Shown here piece by piece: positions 1 to 6,993 of a stretch of 37,982 nucleotides of DNA. Numbering within the stretch: the stretch's first letter is position 1; every line of letters begins with the position of its first letter. The notes under the pieces were generated by a model, which saw only the letters and a list, made by a program, of their open reading frames with translations, ran no database searches and was not told where the DNA came from. The DNA comes from Gammaproteobacteria bacterium (GTDB taxonomy: Bacteria > Pseudomonadota > Gammaproteobacteria > Steroidobacterales > Steroidobacteraceae). The stretch spans positions 1 through 37,982 of the forward strand of contig JAJPKM010000024.1 in the NCBI GenBank assembly GCA_021323735.1, read 5' to 3'. Position numbers and translations under genes: made by a program.

Positions 1-90
1 GCCAGCAGGACTTCGGCGCCCGACTTAAAGCCTCTACCGCTGCTCCCTTCCGGGCCTGACGGGGTTCGTGGCCAGTCGTCGCGAAGATGC
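1..90 (-). ncRNA. ffs: Signal recognition particle RNA (4.5S, small bacterial type), 3' end cut by window
   Basis: Read on the minus strand, positions about 61 to 35 carry the conserved SRP apical hairpin: GUCAGGCCCGGAAGGGAGCA with the GGAA tetraloop at 51–48, flanked by the asymmetric internal loop that binds the Ffh M domain. This RNA is the scaffold of the signal recognition particle, which targets nascent membrane proteins to the inner membrane. The 3' half runs off the window at position 1. The 5' end is not fixed by sequence alone; 90 is an estimate based on a roughly symmetric hairpin. The protein partner Ffh is encoded at 29702–31084 in this window. Confidence 0.88.
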
Positions 91-155
91 AAACGCGAGC
101 CACCATAAACTTATGTGTGGCTACCGATCCAAGCCGACCGAAATTTACCTGTCGA

Positions 156-289
156 CTGGCGGAGAGGGTGGGACTGACTCGGGCCGTTCCGGCCCTCGCC
201 CTTCGGGCGCCGTCGCGAAGACGCTCCGGCGTCCTGCACCGCCTTCGGCGGCTGGTCGAACCCGAGGGTTCGAACCCCACTTCCACCCA
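156..289. repeat. Mosaic hairpin repeat with tRNA-Ser 3'-end-like inverted ends (copy A)
   Basis: This non-coding block starts with 18 bases (156–173) identical to bases 343–360, which are the complement of the tRNA-Ser 3' end. It ends at 264–289 with a T-arm-like stretch (GGGTTCGAACCCCAC) resembling the same tRNA end in the opposite orientation, so the block is bounded by imperfect inverted repeats of tRNA origin. Inside are short GC-rich hairpins with small loops, such as GGGCC/GGCCC at 181–195 and CCGCC/GGCGG around 240–251. Bases 164–185 recur exactly at 503–524. No protein is supported here. The mechanism of origin is not visible. Confidence 0.6.
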
Positions 290-341
290 CTAAAATACCA
301 ATTCAGTTTAAACGATAAAATGCGGTCGTCCGGGTAAACAT

Positions 342-433
<92 letters not shown>

Positions 434-495
434 GACGCGCGCAAGGGTACCGGAGCAGGCTCGGGCGATCAAATCTAAGATCTAAATTCGTTGTT

Positions 496-690
496 TGGCG
501 TCGAGGGTGGGACTGACTCGGGCCATCCTGGCCCTCGCCCTGCGGGCGCGCTACGCGCGTCCAAAATCCCTCCTGGGATTTTGTGCTCGCGGCTTCGCCG
601 CTAATCCCTCGCTATCGCTCGGGACCCCCGTTGCCAAGACGCTCCGGCGTTCCCCACTAGTCCTTCGGTACCGTAATTTCGACTGGTTCT
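496..690. repeat. Mosaic hairpin repeat (copy C) in gene-free region
   Basis: Bases 496–512 match the tRNA-Ser 3'-end complement (344–360) at 15 of 17 positions, and 503–524 are identical to 164–185 in copy A. The rest is a chain of small hairpins: GGCC/GGCC near 521–532, GCGCG/CGCGC near 546–558, AAAATCCC/GGGATTTT at 563–570 and 575–582, and GCGGC/GCCGC near 590–602. ACGCTCCGGCGT near 639–650 is also present in copy A. Unlike copy A, I cannot see a closing T-arm-like end. With the inverted repeat downstream it accounts for the gene-free stretch from 434 to 810. No convincing coding sequence is present. Confidence 0.55.
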
Positions 691-695
691 AGGAT

Positions 696-786
696 CCGCC
701 AGGAAGGGTAAGAAGTCTCAAGGCAACTTTATTTTCCAATGTTGCCCTTGAGACTTCTTACCCTGACTCCTTACCCTTCAGGGCGG
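696..786. repeat. Large inverted repeat with overlapping alternative stems, downstream of the bamC-like gene
   Basis: Bases 705–727 and 741–764 form near-perfect arms of about 23 bp with one bulged base and a 13-nt AT-rich loop. A second right arm at 769–786 (CCTTACCCTTCAGGGCGG) can also pair with the left side at 696–712, so two mutually exclusive stems exist. On the minus strand, GGGTAAG followed by AGTC occurs twice in tandem. The structure sits 25 bp past the stop of the BamC-like gene, in the transcript of the dapA operon. It lacks a clear U-tract, so a standard intrinsic terminator is not shown; a small mobile repeat, an mRNA-end stabiliser or a terminator are all possible. Confidence 0.65.
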
Positions 787-810
787 TCAACCATCTGCCG
801 CGAGGTCTAT

Positions 811-1101
811 CTAGCTGCTGCTGGCTGCCTTGTTCGGGGGTGCGGGCTTGTAATGCGGCGGCACGTCGTAGCACGTGTCCTTGGGCCCCGGAGGGGGAGG
901 CACGTCGGTGACGGCTGGGATGACGAGGGCGCCGGCCGTATTGGGAGAATCCAATCCCGGAGGCACTTTCAGCGGCGGTGCCGAGAGGGCGTTCTGGTAT
1001 TCCTGCCGCTTGTGGCAGTCAGTGGTCAATTTCGAGAATAGGTGGCAGCCGCTCATCAGAGCGCCGGCGGCAATCAGCATCAATACTCGATCAAAGCTCA
1101 T
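811..1101 (-). CDS. Short BamC-like outer-membrane lipoprotein (N-terminal part only)
   Basis: The 96-residue product has a lipoprotein signal peptide with lipobox LMSGC (lipidated Cys19). It continues with a polar, proline-rich segment including APPLKVPPGLDSPNTAGAL, which resembles the unstructured N-terminal region of BamC that contacts BamD in the BAM complex for outer-membrane protein assembly. The ATG overlaps the dapA stop (ATGA), and dapA–bamC is the E. coli order, which supports the call. E. coli BamC is about 344 residues with two helix-grip domains; both are absent here. The gene stops just before the repeat-rich region at 496–786, so it is either a truncated bamC or a naturally short family member. 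Two extra cysteines lie at 29 and 78. Similarity is judged by eye and context. Confidence 0.6.
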   Translation of the reverse strand: MSFDRVLMLIAAGALMSGCHLFSKLTTDCHKRQEYQNALSAPPLKVPPGLDSPNTAGALVIPAVTDVPPPPGPKDTCYDVPPHYKPAPPNKAASSS

Positions 1102-1991
1102 GCAGCTTGGTCCTCAAGGGTAACGCCGGCGGCCCGCATCGCGCGCAGCACGGTCTCGTGGTGCGCCGGCGCGAGTTCGACCAGCGGAAGCCGAATTGCG
1201 TTCCCGATAATTCCCATCCTCGCCACCGCCCATTTGACGGGTATGGGACTGGCCTCGACAAATAAATCCTTATGTAAAGGCTGCAAGCTTGCGTCAATCG
1301 TCCGCGCCCCGGTCAAGTCACCGGACAGCGCGGCGGTACACGCCTCATGCATGCGTCGCGGTGCGACATTCGCCGATACGGAAATGACGCCGCGCGCCCC
1401 AACGCCAAGAAAATCGATGGCAGTGGCATCGTCTCCGGACAGCAGCACGAACTCCGGCGGGCATGCACCTACGATCTCGCGTGCCCGATTCAACGAAGCC
1501 GTCGCCTCCTTGATCCCCACGATGCGGGGGTGCCGGGCGAGACGGGCCACGGTGCTCGGCAAGAGATCCACACCCGTTCGGCTGGGCACATTATACAGGA
1601 TAACGGGCACCGCCGACGCATCCGCCGCGGCTATGAAATGCCTGTAAAGACCCTCCTGAGGCGGTTTGTTGTAGTACGGAGTGACCAGCATCACGCCGTC
1701 CACGCCGAGCCGGGACAAGGTGCGCGTTCGTGCCACGGTCACATCCGTCGCATGCGAGCCGGCGCCGACCAGGATTTTCACCTTGCCGCGGCAGCGCGCG
1801 ACAGCCCGGTGCGTCAGTTCCTCGATTTCGGCCACGGACAGAGCCGGCGACTCGCCGGTCGTGCCGGCAACCACGATGCCGTCGGTGCCCTCGCGCACGT
1901 GAAAGTCCAGCAATCGATCCCAGGCGGCCCAGTCCAGGGCCCCGTCGGCGGTCATCGGCGTGACGATTGCTACCATGCTTCCGCAGAACAT
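1098..1991 (-). CDS. dapA: 4-hydroxy-tetrahydrodipicolinate synthase
   Basis: This TIM-barrel enzyme condenses pyruvate with aspartate semialdehyde in the first committed step of the diaminopimelate/lysine pathway, supplying both lysine and peptidoglycan precursors in the cytoplasm. The 297-residue protein has the expected length. Family residues are all present: Thr44 and Thr45 in GTTGES, Tyr133 and Arg138 in LYNVPSRTG, and the Schiff-base Lys161 in GIKEA, at the same numbers as E. coli. The start MFCGSMVAIVTP matches the family and is preceded by a GGTGGAG ribosome site. The gene is divergent from gcvR and overlaps the downstream bamC-like gene by 4 bp, indicating co-transcription. Confidence 0.97.
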   Translation of the reverse strand: MFCGSMVAIVTPMTADGALDWAAWDRLLDFHVREGTDGIVVAGTTGESPALSVAEIEELTHRAVARCRGKVKILVGAGSHATDVTVARTRTLSRLGVDGVMLVTPYYNKPPQEGLYRHFIAAADASAVPVILYNVPSRTGVDLLPSTVARLARHPRIVGIKEATASLNRAREIVGACPPEFVLLSGDDATAIDFLGVGARGVISVSANVAPRRMHEACTAALSGDLTGARTIDASLQPLHKDLFVEASPIPVKWAVARMGIIGNAIRLPLVELAPAHHETVLRAMRAAGVTLEDQAA

Positions 1992-2018
1992 CGAGGAACT
2001 CCACCGGAAATATCGCTA

Positions 2019-2044
2019 CCTTAAGTGCCGGACAGCACCTAAGG
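2019..2044. promoter_or_regulatory. Inverted repeat between dapA and gcvR
   Basis: CCTTAAGTGC (2019–2028) and GCACCTAAGG (2035–2044) form 10-bp arms with one mismatch around a 6-nt loop. The repeat lies in the 82-bp gap between the divergent dapA and gcvR starts, about 28 bp from dapA and 30 bp from gcvR. That is a position for an operator or leader hairpin. No regulator can be named from the sequence. Confidence 0.4.
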
Positions 2045-2059
2045 CAAGCGGCCATCCGG

Positions 2060-2065
2060 TAGAAT
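2060..2065 (+). promoter_or_regulatory. Candidate -10 box of gcvR
   Basis: TAGAAT lies 8 nt before the gcvR ATG at 2074, where no Shine–Dalgarno sequence is seen. If used, transcription would start about 1–3 nt before the ATG, giving a nearly leaderless mRNA. No good -35 box is visible, so support is weak. Confidence 0.35.
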
Positions 2066-2073
2066 TTGCACCG

Positions 2074-2604
2074 ATGAAACAACATATCGTCATTTCCGCG
2101 GTCGGCGGGGACCGCGTGGGCATGGTCCATGAACTGTCCAAGGCCATCGCCGATTGCGGGGGCAGCATCAGCGAGAGCCGCATGACCTCGCTCGGCAATG
2201 AATTTGCCATGCTGCTGCTGGTCAACGGCAACTGGCACACCCTGGCCAAACTGGAAGGCGAATTCAAGAAACTGGCCGATGCCACGGGCATGAACATCCA
2301 GTTGCGACGCACCGAGGAAAGATCTGCGCGCAACGACATGCTGCCCTACTCCATCGACGTGGTTTGCCTCGACCAGACCGGTATCGTGGCGGGGCTGTCG
2401 GGATTCTTCGCGCAGCGCGGCGTCGATATCGCCGAGCTGTCGACCCGCTCCTACGCGGCAGCGCACACCGGCGCTCCGATGTTCTCCGTGCAGATGATCG
2501 TGAATGTCCCGAGCCGCCTGCATATCGGCGTATTACGCGAGGAGTTCATGGACTTCTGCGATCATCTGAATCTGGATGCCATTTTTGAACCCGTGAAGAG
2601 TTAG
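2074..2604 (+). CDS. gcvR: GcvR-like double-ACT-domain regulator
   Basis: The 176-residue protein consists of two ACT domains. The first is at about 4–80, beginning IVISAVGGDRVGMVHELS; the second is at about 92–170, beginning YSIDVVCLDQTGIVAGLS. Each carries the D-x-x-G-x-V turn typical of ligand-binding ACT folds. In E. coli GcvR binds glycine and blocks GcvA activation of the glycine cleavage operon. The identification rests on domain layout, length (E. coli about 190) and synteny: gcvR is divergent from dapA and followed 14 bp later by bcp, as in E. coli. An in-frame upstream ATG at 1960 would overlap dapA and add residues with no family counterpart, so the start at 2074 was chosen. No ribosome site precedes it. 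No gcv genes lie in this window. Confidence 0.85.
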   Translation: MKQHIVISAVGGDRVGMVHELSKAIADCGGSISESRMTSLGNEFAMLLLVNGNWHTLAKLEGEFKKLADATGMNIQLRRTEERSARNDMLPYSIDVVCLDQTGIVAGLSGFFAQRGVDIAELSTRSYAAAHTGAPMFSVQMIVNVPSRLHIGVLREEFMDFCDHLNLDAIFEPVKS

Positions 2605-2618
2605 GAGCCCAGTCCTCC

Positions 2619-3080
2619 ATGAGCAAGATCGAAATCGGCAAGAAGGCGCCGTCATTTACCCTGGAGGGCACCGGCGGCCCCTGGTCGCTCGGCGCCGACG
2701 GAACGGCGACGGTTCTCTACTTCTATCCGCGCGACAACACCTCCGGTTGCACCCAGGAAGGTTTGGATTTTTCCGCTCTCCATCCGCAGTTCAAGAAAGC
2801 CAAGGCGCTGGTTTTCGGCATCTCGCCGGACAATGTCGCATCTCACGAAAAGTTCAAGAAAAAGCTGTCCTTTGCGTTCGATCTGTTGAGCGACCCCGAG
2901 CAAAAGGTATGCAAACTCTACGACGTCATTCAGGAAAAGAGCATGTATGGCAGGAAGTACATGGGGGTCGAGCGCAGCACCTTCCTCATCGACGGTAAGG
3001 GCGTGTTGCGCCACGCCTGGCGCAAGGTGAAGGTGAAGGACCATGCCCAGACCGTACTAGCAGCGGTGAAGTCGCTGTGA
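2619..3080 (+). CDS. bcp: Peroxiredoxin of the Bcp/PrxQ family
   Basis: This 153-residue thioredoxin-fold protein reduces hydrogen peroxide and organic hydroperoxides. The peroxidatic motif is FYPRDNTSGCT with Cys44, matching E. coli Bcp Cys45. The resolving cysteine that E. coli has five residues later is replaced here by Leu49, so an atypical intramolecular CxxxxC disulfide cannot form. A conserved-position Cys lies in EQKVC further on. The protein is therefore either a 1-Cys type or uses another partner thiol. AGGAG stands about 13 nt before the ATG. It follows gcvR as in E. coli and its stop overlaps the GTG start of the PhoH-type gene. Confidence 0.93.
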   Translation: MSKIEIGKKAPSFTLEGTGGPWSLGADGTATVLYFYPRDNTSGCTQEGLDFSALHPQFKKAKALVFGISPDNVASHEKFKKKLSFAFDLLSDPEQKVCKLYDVIQEKSMYGRKYMGVERSTFLIDGKGVLRHAWRKVKVKDHAQTVLAAVKSL

Positions 3081-4531
3081 CCGGCAACGTGCGGCCGTTG
3101 GGAGCCGCTGTCTTGAAGAGCCGTCAAGGCAAGGCCGAGCGGCGTATTTTCGTGCTCGATACCAATGTGCTGATGCACGATCCGACGGCCATTTTTCGCT
3201 TCGAAGAGCACGACGTGTACATCCCAATGACGGTGCTCGAAGAACTCGATGCGGGAAAGAAAGGCCTCTCGGAACCGGCCCGCAACGTGCGCCAGGTCAG
3301 CCGCTTTCTCGACGAACTGATGCAGGGCGCCACGAAGAAACAGATCGATCGCGGTCTGCCGCTGCCCAACGCGGTGCCCATCAACCATGGCAAGCGCCCG
3401 CCGGGCGGCAGGCTCTTCTTTCAAACCCAACTGCTGGAATCGGTGCTGCCCGACAGTCTGCCCGGCCACGGAGCCGACAACGCCATTTTGGCCAATACGC
3501 TGGCTCTGCAGCAGAAATTTCGCAATGCCCGGGTCACGCTGGTGTCCAAAGACATCAACCTACGCATCAAGGCAGCCATCGTCGGTGTGCAGGCCGAGGA
3601 CTACTCGAGCGACAAGACCATCGAGGACGCGGACCTGCTGGTCAGCGGCGTGCAGCAGCTGCCGGCGAATTTCTGGGAGAAGCACGGCAAGGGCATGGAG
3701 TCCTGGCAGCATCAGAGCCGCACTTACTATCGAGTGCGCGGCCCGCTGGTGCGCGACTGGAAGGCGAATCAATTCGTCTACGATCCCGCGGCAAACGGCG
3801 TGGAAGCCATCGTGCGCAAGCTCGAGGGCGAATCGGCGATCCTGGAACTTACCACCGACTACCGCACCGAGCGCAACAGCGTATGGGGCGTGACGGCACG
3901 CAACCGCGAGCAGAATCTCGCGCTGAATTTGCTGATGGACCCGGAAATCGACTTCGTGACGGTACTGGGCCCCGCCGGCACCGGCAAGACCCTGCTCACC
4001 CTGGCGGCGGGTCTCGCGCAGACGCTGGATCACAATCGCTTCAGCGAAATCATCATGACCCGCGTCACCATTCCATTGGGCGAGGACATCGGCTTTCTGC
4101 CGGGCACCGAAGAGGAGAAAATGGAACCCTGGATGGGCGCGCTCATGGACAACTTGGAAGTGCTGACCCAAAGCCAGGCCGGCGGCACCTGGGGCCGCGG
4201 CGCCACCAACGATTTGCTACGGCACCGCATCAAGATCCGGTCGTTGAATTTCATGCGCGGCCGTACGTTCTTGAACCGTTTCATCATCCTGGATGAGGCC
4301 CAGAACCTGACGCCCAAACAAATGAAAGCGTTGGTGACGCGCGCCGGCCCGGGCACCAAAATGGTGTGCCTCGGCAATATCGCGCAAATCGATACCCCCT
4401 ATTTGACTGAAACCACCACCGGCCTCACCTACGTGGTAAACCGATTCCATGGATGGTCGTTCTCCGGGCACATCACGCTGGTTCGGGGCGAGCGCTCGCG
4501 CTTGGCCGACTACGCGTCCGAAGTTCTTTGA
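3077..4531 (+). CDS. PIN domain–PhoH-type ATPase fusion (PhoH2 family)
   Basis: The 484-residue protein joins an N-terminal PIN nuclease domain (about 24–165; VLDTNVLMHDP with acidic Asp28, later GADNAI) to a C-terminal PhoH P-loop ATPase. The ATPase has Walker A GPAGTGKT at about 298–305 and Walker B FIILDEAQNLTPKQMK at about 400–415. PhoH2 proteins of this layout have been described as RNA helicases with ribonuclease activity and are sometimes paired with a small antitoxin. No antitoxin-like ORF is seen here. The GTG start overlaps the bcp stop, suggesting translational coupling. A TTG at 3113 is an alternative start. In E. coli this place after bcp is held by perM, so the gene is a local substitution or insertion. 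Confidence 0.92.
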   Translation: MTGNVRPLGAAVLKSRQGKAERRIFVLDTNVLMHDPTAIFRFEEHDVYIPMTVLEELDAGKKGLSEPARNVRQVSRFLDELMQGATKKQIDRGLPLPNAVPINHGKRPPGGRLFFQTQLLESVLPDSLPGHGADNAILANTLALQQKFRNARVTLVSKDINLRIKAAIVGVQAEDYSSDKTIEDADLLVSGVQQLPANFWEKHGKGMESWQHQSRTYYRVRGPLVRDWKANQFVYDPAANGVEAIVRKLEGESAILELTTDYRTERNSVWGVTARNREQNLALNLLMDPEIDFVTVLGPAGTGKTLLTLAAGLAQTLDHNRFSEIIMTRVTIPLGEDIGFLPGTEEEKMEPWMGALMDNLEVLTQSQAGGTWGRGATNDLLRHRIKIRSLNFMRGRTFLNRFIILDEAQNLTPKQMKALVTRAGPGTKMVCLGNIAQIDTPYLTETTTGLTYVVNRFHGWSFSGHITLVRGERSRLADYASEVL

Positions 4532-4589
4532 TTTCGCTTCTGTTTTGGGCGAACTTTGGGGTTTGGCGGTACTCAAAGGCTAAGCCTAT

Positions 4590-6107
4590 ATGTCAGCTCT
4601 GAAATCCATTGCAGCCCTGCTTGCCGGCCTGGCCGTCACCTTGAGCGTGGGTGTCGGCTATGCCCAAGGGGTCAAGGACGCCCACGGCCAGGATCTTCCC
4701 GATTTGGGCAGCCCGGCGAACGCGGTCGTCTCTATCGAAGAGGAATACCACGTAGGTCTCGCCTACGTGAACGAGATCCGCAATACCGGACTGATCGTCA
4801 CCGATCCGGAAATCAGCCAGTACATTCAGGAAATCGGCCACAGCCTCTCCAGCCAGGCGGATGAGGGCGAGCATCATTTCTACTACCTGGTTCTGCATGA
4901 CCCGGTGATCAACGCCGCCGCCATCCCCGGAGGCTTCGTGCTAGTCAACAGCGGCATGATCCTCGCCACACGCAATGAGAACGAACTGGCCGGCGCCATG
5001 GCGCATGAAACCGCGCACGTTACGCAGCGTCACCTGGTGCGGCAGCTCCTCGACCAAAGCCATGAAGGGCTCTTGGCCACGGCGGCCCTGCTGGCGGCTG
5101 TGTTGCTGGGTGCGACGGCAGGCCGGGGCTCTCCGGACGCCGTCGAGGGTGCCATCCTGGCAGGCCAGAGCGCAGCGATCCAGCATCAGATCAACTACAC
5201 CCGCAAGGATGAGTTCGAGGCCGACCGCGTCGGTATCGGTACGATGGCGGCAGCCGGATACGATCCACTGGGAATGGCCAGCCTTTTCGACTACATGGGT
5301 AGCCGCGGTCCGGAACCGAGCCGCATCAACGCCGTGCAATTCCTGATCGACCACCCGATTTTCTCGGATCGTGTCGCCGAAGCGCGCGGCCGCGCGGACC
5401 AGATCGGGCGCATCCACCATGAAGATACCTTGAGCTATCGGCTCATGAAGGAACGCCTGCGATCGCTCGCCGCCGATCCGCAAGTTGCCCGCCAATACTA
5501 TGTCAACCTGCTCAAGAACGGCGGCGGCAAGACCATCGAAGAACGCTACGGCAAAGATGTGGCGGAGATCGCGGTTCGAAATCCCGCCGGCGCCATTCCG
5601 GACCTGCAGCAGCTGGTACGCGAGTATCCGAAGGTGACACAGTTCTATGGCGCGCTCGGCCAGGCGTATCTGGCCAACAATCAGCTGAAGGAATCGGCGG
5701 CGGTGCTGGAGCAAGCCGTGGTCTTGTTCCCGCGCAACGTTCCCATCACCATCCGACTCGCCGAAACGCTGATGCGCTCCGGCGACAGCAAACGTGCCCA
5801 CCTGGTGCTATTGGATTTGTTCAATAACGTCGAGCCCACGGCGGATCAGACCCGTCTCATCGCGAAAGCGGCCAGCACCGCCGGCGACTATGCCGACTCC
5901 TACAGCTACATGGCCGAATTCTATTTGATGACCGGCAACCTGACGATGGCGTTCAATCAACTGCAGTTGGCACTGAGCCTTCCCGGACTGGACCCCGTGC
6001 AGCGAGCCCGCTACAGCGCGCGTCTCGAACAAGTTCGCGAGGCGCTGCCGAAGAAGAACAAGGGCACCGTTGCCGACGACAGTCGCGGCGGAAACGGCCG
6101 CTACTGA
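4590..6107 (+). CDS. bepA: Periplasmic M48 metalloprotease/chaperone with TPR tail (BepA-like)
   Basis: BepA helps assemble or degrades stalled outer-membrane proteins such as LptD at the BAM complex. The 505-residue protein starts with a Sec signal peptide (about 1–25, ending near GYAQG). It then has an M48 domain with zinc motif HETAH (His139, Glu140, His143) and third ligand Glu210 in EFEADRVG, and a C-terminal half (about 330–480) of TPR-like helical pairs. Length and layout match E. coli BepA (487). In E. coli bepA lies close downstream of bcp, which agrees with this neighbourhood. The C-terminal tail is short and polar. Confidence 0.93.
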   Translation: MSALKSIAALLAGLAVTLSVGVGYAQGVKDAHGQDLPDLGSPANAVVSIEEEYHVGLAYVNEIRNTGLIVTDPEISQYIQEIGHSLSSQADEGEHHFYYLVLHDPVINAAAIPGGFVLVNSGMILATRNENELAGAMAHETAHVTQRHLVRQLLDQSHEGLLATAALLAAVLLGATAGRGSPDAVEGAILAGQSAAIQHQINYTRKDEFEADRVGIGTMAAAGYDPLGMASLFDYMGSRGPEPSRINAVQFLIDHPIFSDRVAEARGRADQIGRIHHEDTLSYRLMKERLRSLAADPQVARQYYVNLLKNGGGKTIEERYGKDVAEIAVRNPAGAIPDLQQLVREYPKVTQFYGALGQAYLANNQLKESAAVLEQAVVLFPRNVPITIRLAETLMRSGDSKRAHLVLLDLFNNVEPTADQTRLIAKAASTAGDYADSYSYMAEFYLMTGNLTMAFNQLQLALSLPGLDPVQRARYSARLEQVREALPKKNKGTVADDSRGGNGRY

Positions 6108-6189
6108 CCCCACCACCCACAGTCCCGCCCAGCCTCTGTGACGGCATGGTATCGTTGCCGACGTCCAACCGAGTCGGGAGAGCATCAGC

Positions 6190-6969
6190 ATGGGGAGAGT
6201 CCATTACGCACGCGCAGTGCTCGGCATCGTACTGGCGGCCATCTTGGGAGGTTGCGTCACGCTGCCTCCAGGCCACAAGCCACCCCCGCAGGACCCATGG
6301 GAATCGATGAATCGCGGCATTTATAAATTCAACGACAAGCTGGATCGCGCCGTCGCCAAGCCCGTGGCGCGCACCTATGTCAAGGTGGTCCCCGCGCCGG
6401 CGCGCACGGGCGTCAGCAATTTTCTGGCCAATCTGCATACCACGACGGTCATGGTCAACGATGCCCTACAGGGCAAGTTTGTCGCGGCGGCAAATGATCT
6501 GGCGCGCCTGTTGGTCAATACCACCGTGGGAGTCGGCGGGCTCTTGGATCCTGCCACGCAAATGGGCTTGGCCAAGAATGACGAGGATTTTGGCCAAACT
6601 TTGGGCCGCTGGGGCGTCCCGCCCGGACCGTTTGTGGAAATTCCGTTCCTCGGCCCGTCGGATACCCGCGATGGCCCCGGACGAGCCGTCGATATATTCA
6701 CCGGACCTACGCACTACATCAACAACAATTGGGTCGCCTACGGACTTTACGGAGCGGAACTGGTCGATGCCCGTGCCGCGATACTGCCGCTGGATGAAAC
6801 GCTGCAGAAGGTCTTCGACCCCTATGCCTTCATACGCGACGCCTACTTGCAGCGCCGCGCGTATCTGGTGTCCGATGGAAAAGTGACCGAGGAGGTCCTG
6901 GAGGACCCGGGCGCGGACGACGCGACCGATACGCCCGCCCCGCCGGCACCGCCCAACAAACCCCACTGA
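6190..6969 (+). CDS. mlaA: MlaA/VacJ outer-membrane phospholipid-removal lipoprotein
   Basis: MlaA sits in the outer membrane with porins and extracts mislocalised phospholipids from the outer leaflet, handing them to MlaC. The 259-residue protein has a lipoprotein signal with lipobox LGGC (Cys22). The family opening DPWESMNRGIYKFND is at about 34–48, and NTTVGVGGLLDPA and FGQTLGRWGVPPGPF follow in the core. GGGAGAG stands just upstream of the ATG. The proline/alanine-rich tail (about 240–259) is variable in the family. The remaining Mla genes lie at 8979–12110 on the other strand, so mlaA is separated from its pathway by one convergent gene. Confidence 0.96.
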   Translation: MGRVHYARAVLGIVLAAILGGCVTLPPGHKPPPQDPWESMNRGIYKFNDKLDRAVAKPVARTYVKVVPAPARTGVSNFLANLHTTTVMVNDALQGKFVAAANDLARLLVNTTVGVGGLLDPATQMGLAKNDEDFGQTLGRWGVPPGPFVEIPFLGPSDTRDGPGRAVDIFTGPTHYINNNWVAYGLYGAELVDARAAILPLDETLQKVFDPYAFIRDAYLQRRAYLVSDGKVTEEVLEDPGADDATDTPAPPAPPNKPH

Positions 6970-6993
6970 GCCGCGGCGCAGCTCGCCCGACGC

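Noticed and set aside
696-786. Intrinsic terminator for the dapA operon
   Set aside because: The stem is strong but no T-run follows on the minus strand, so it was listed as an inverted repeat of unknown role.
1591-2523. 310-codon minus-strand frame spanning gcvR and dapA
   Set aside because: Both genes beneath it are certain on other frames; the product has no recognisable features.
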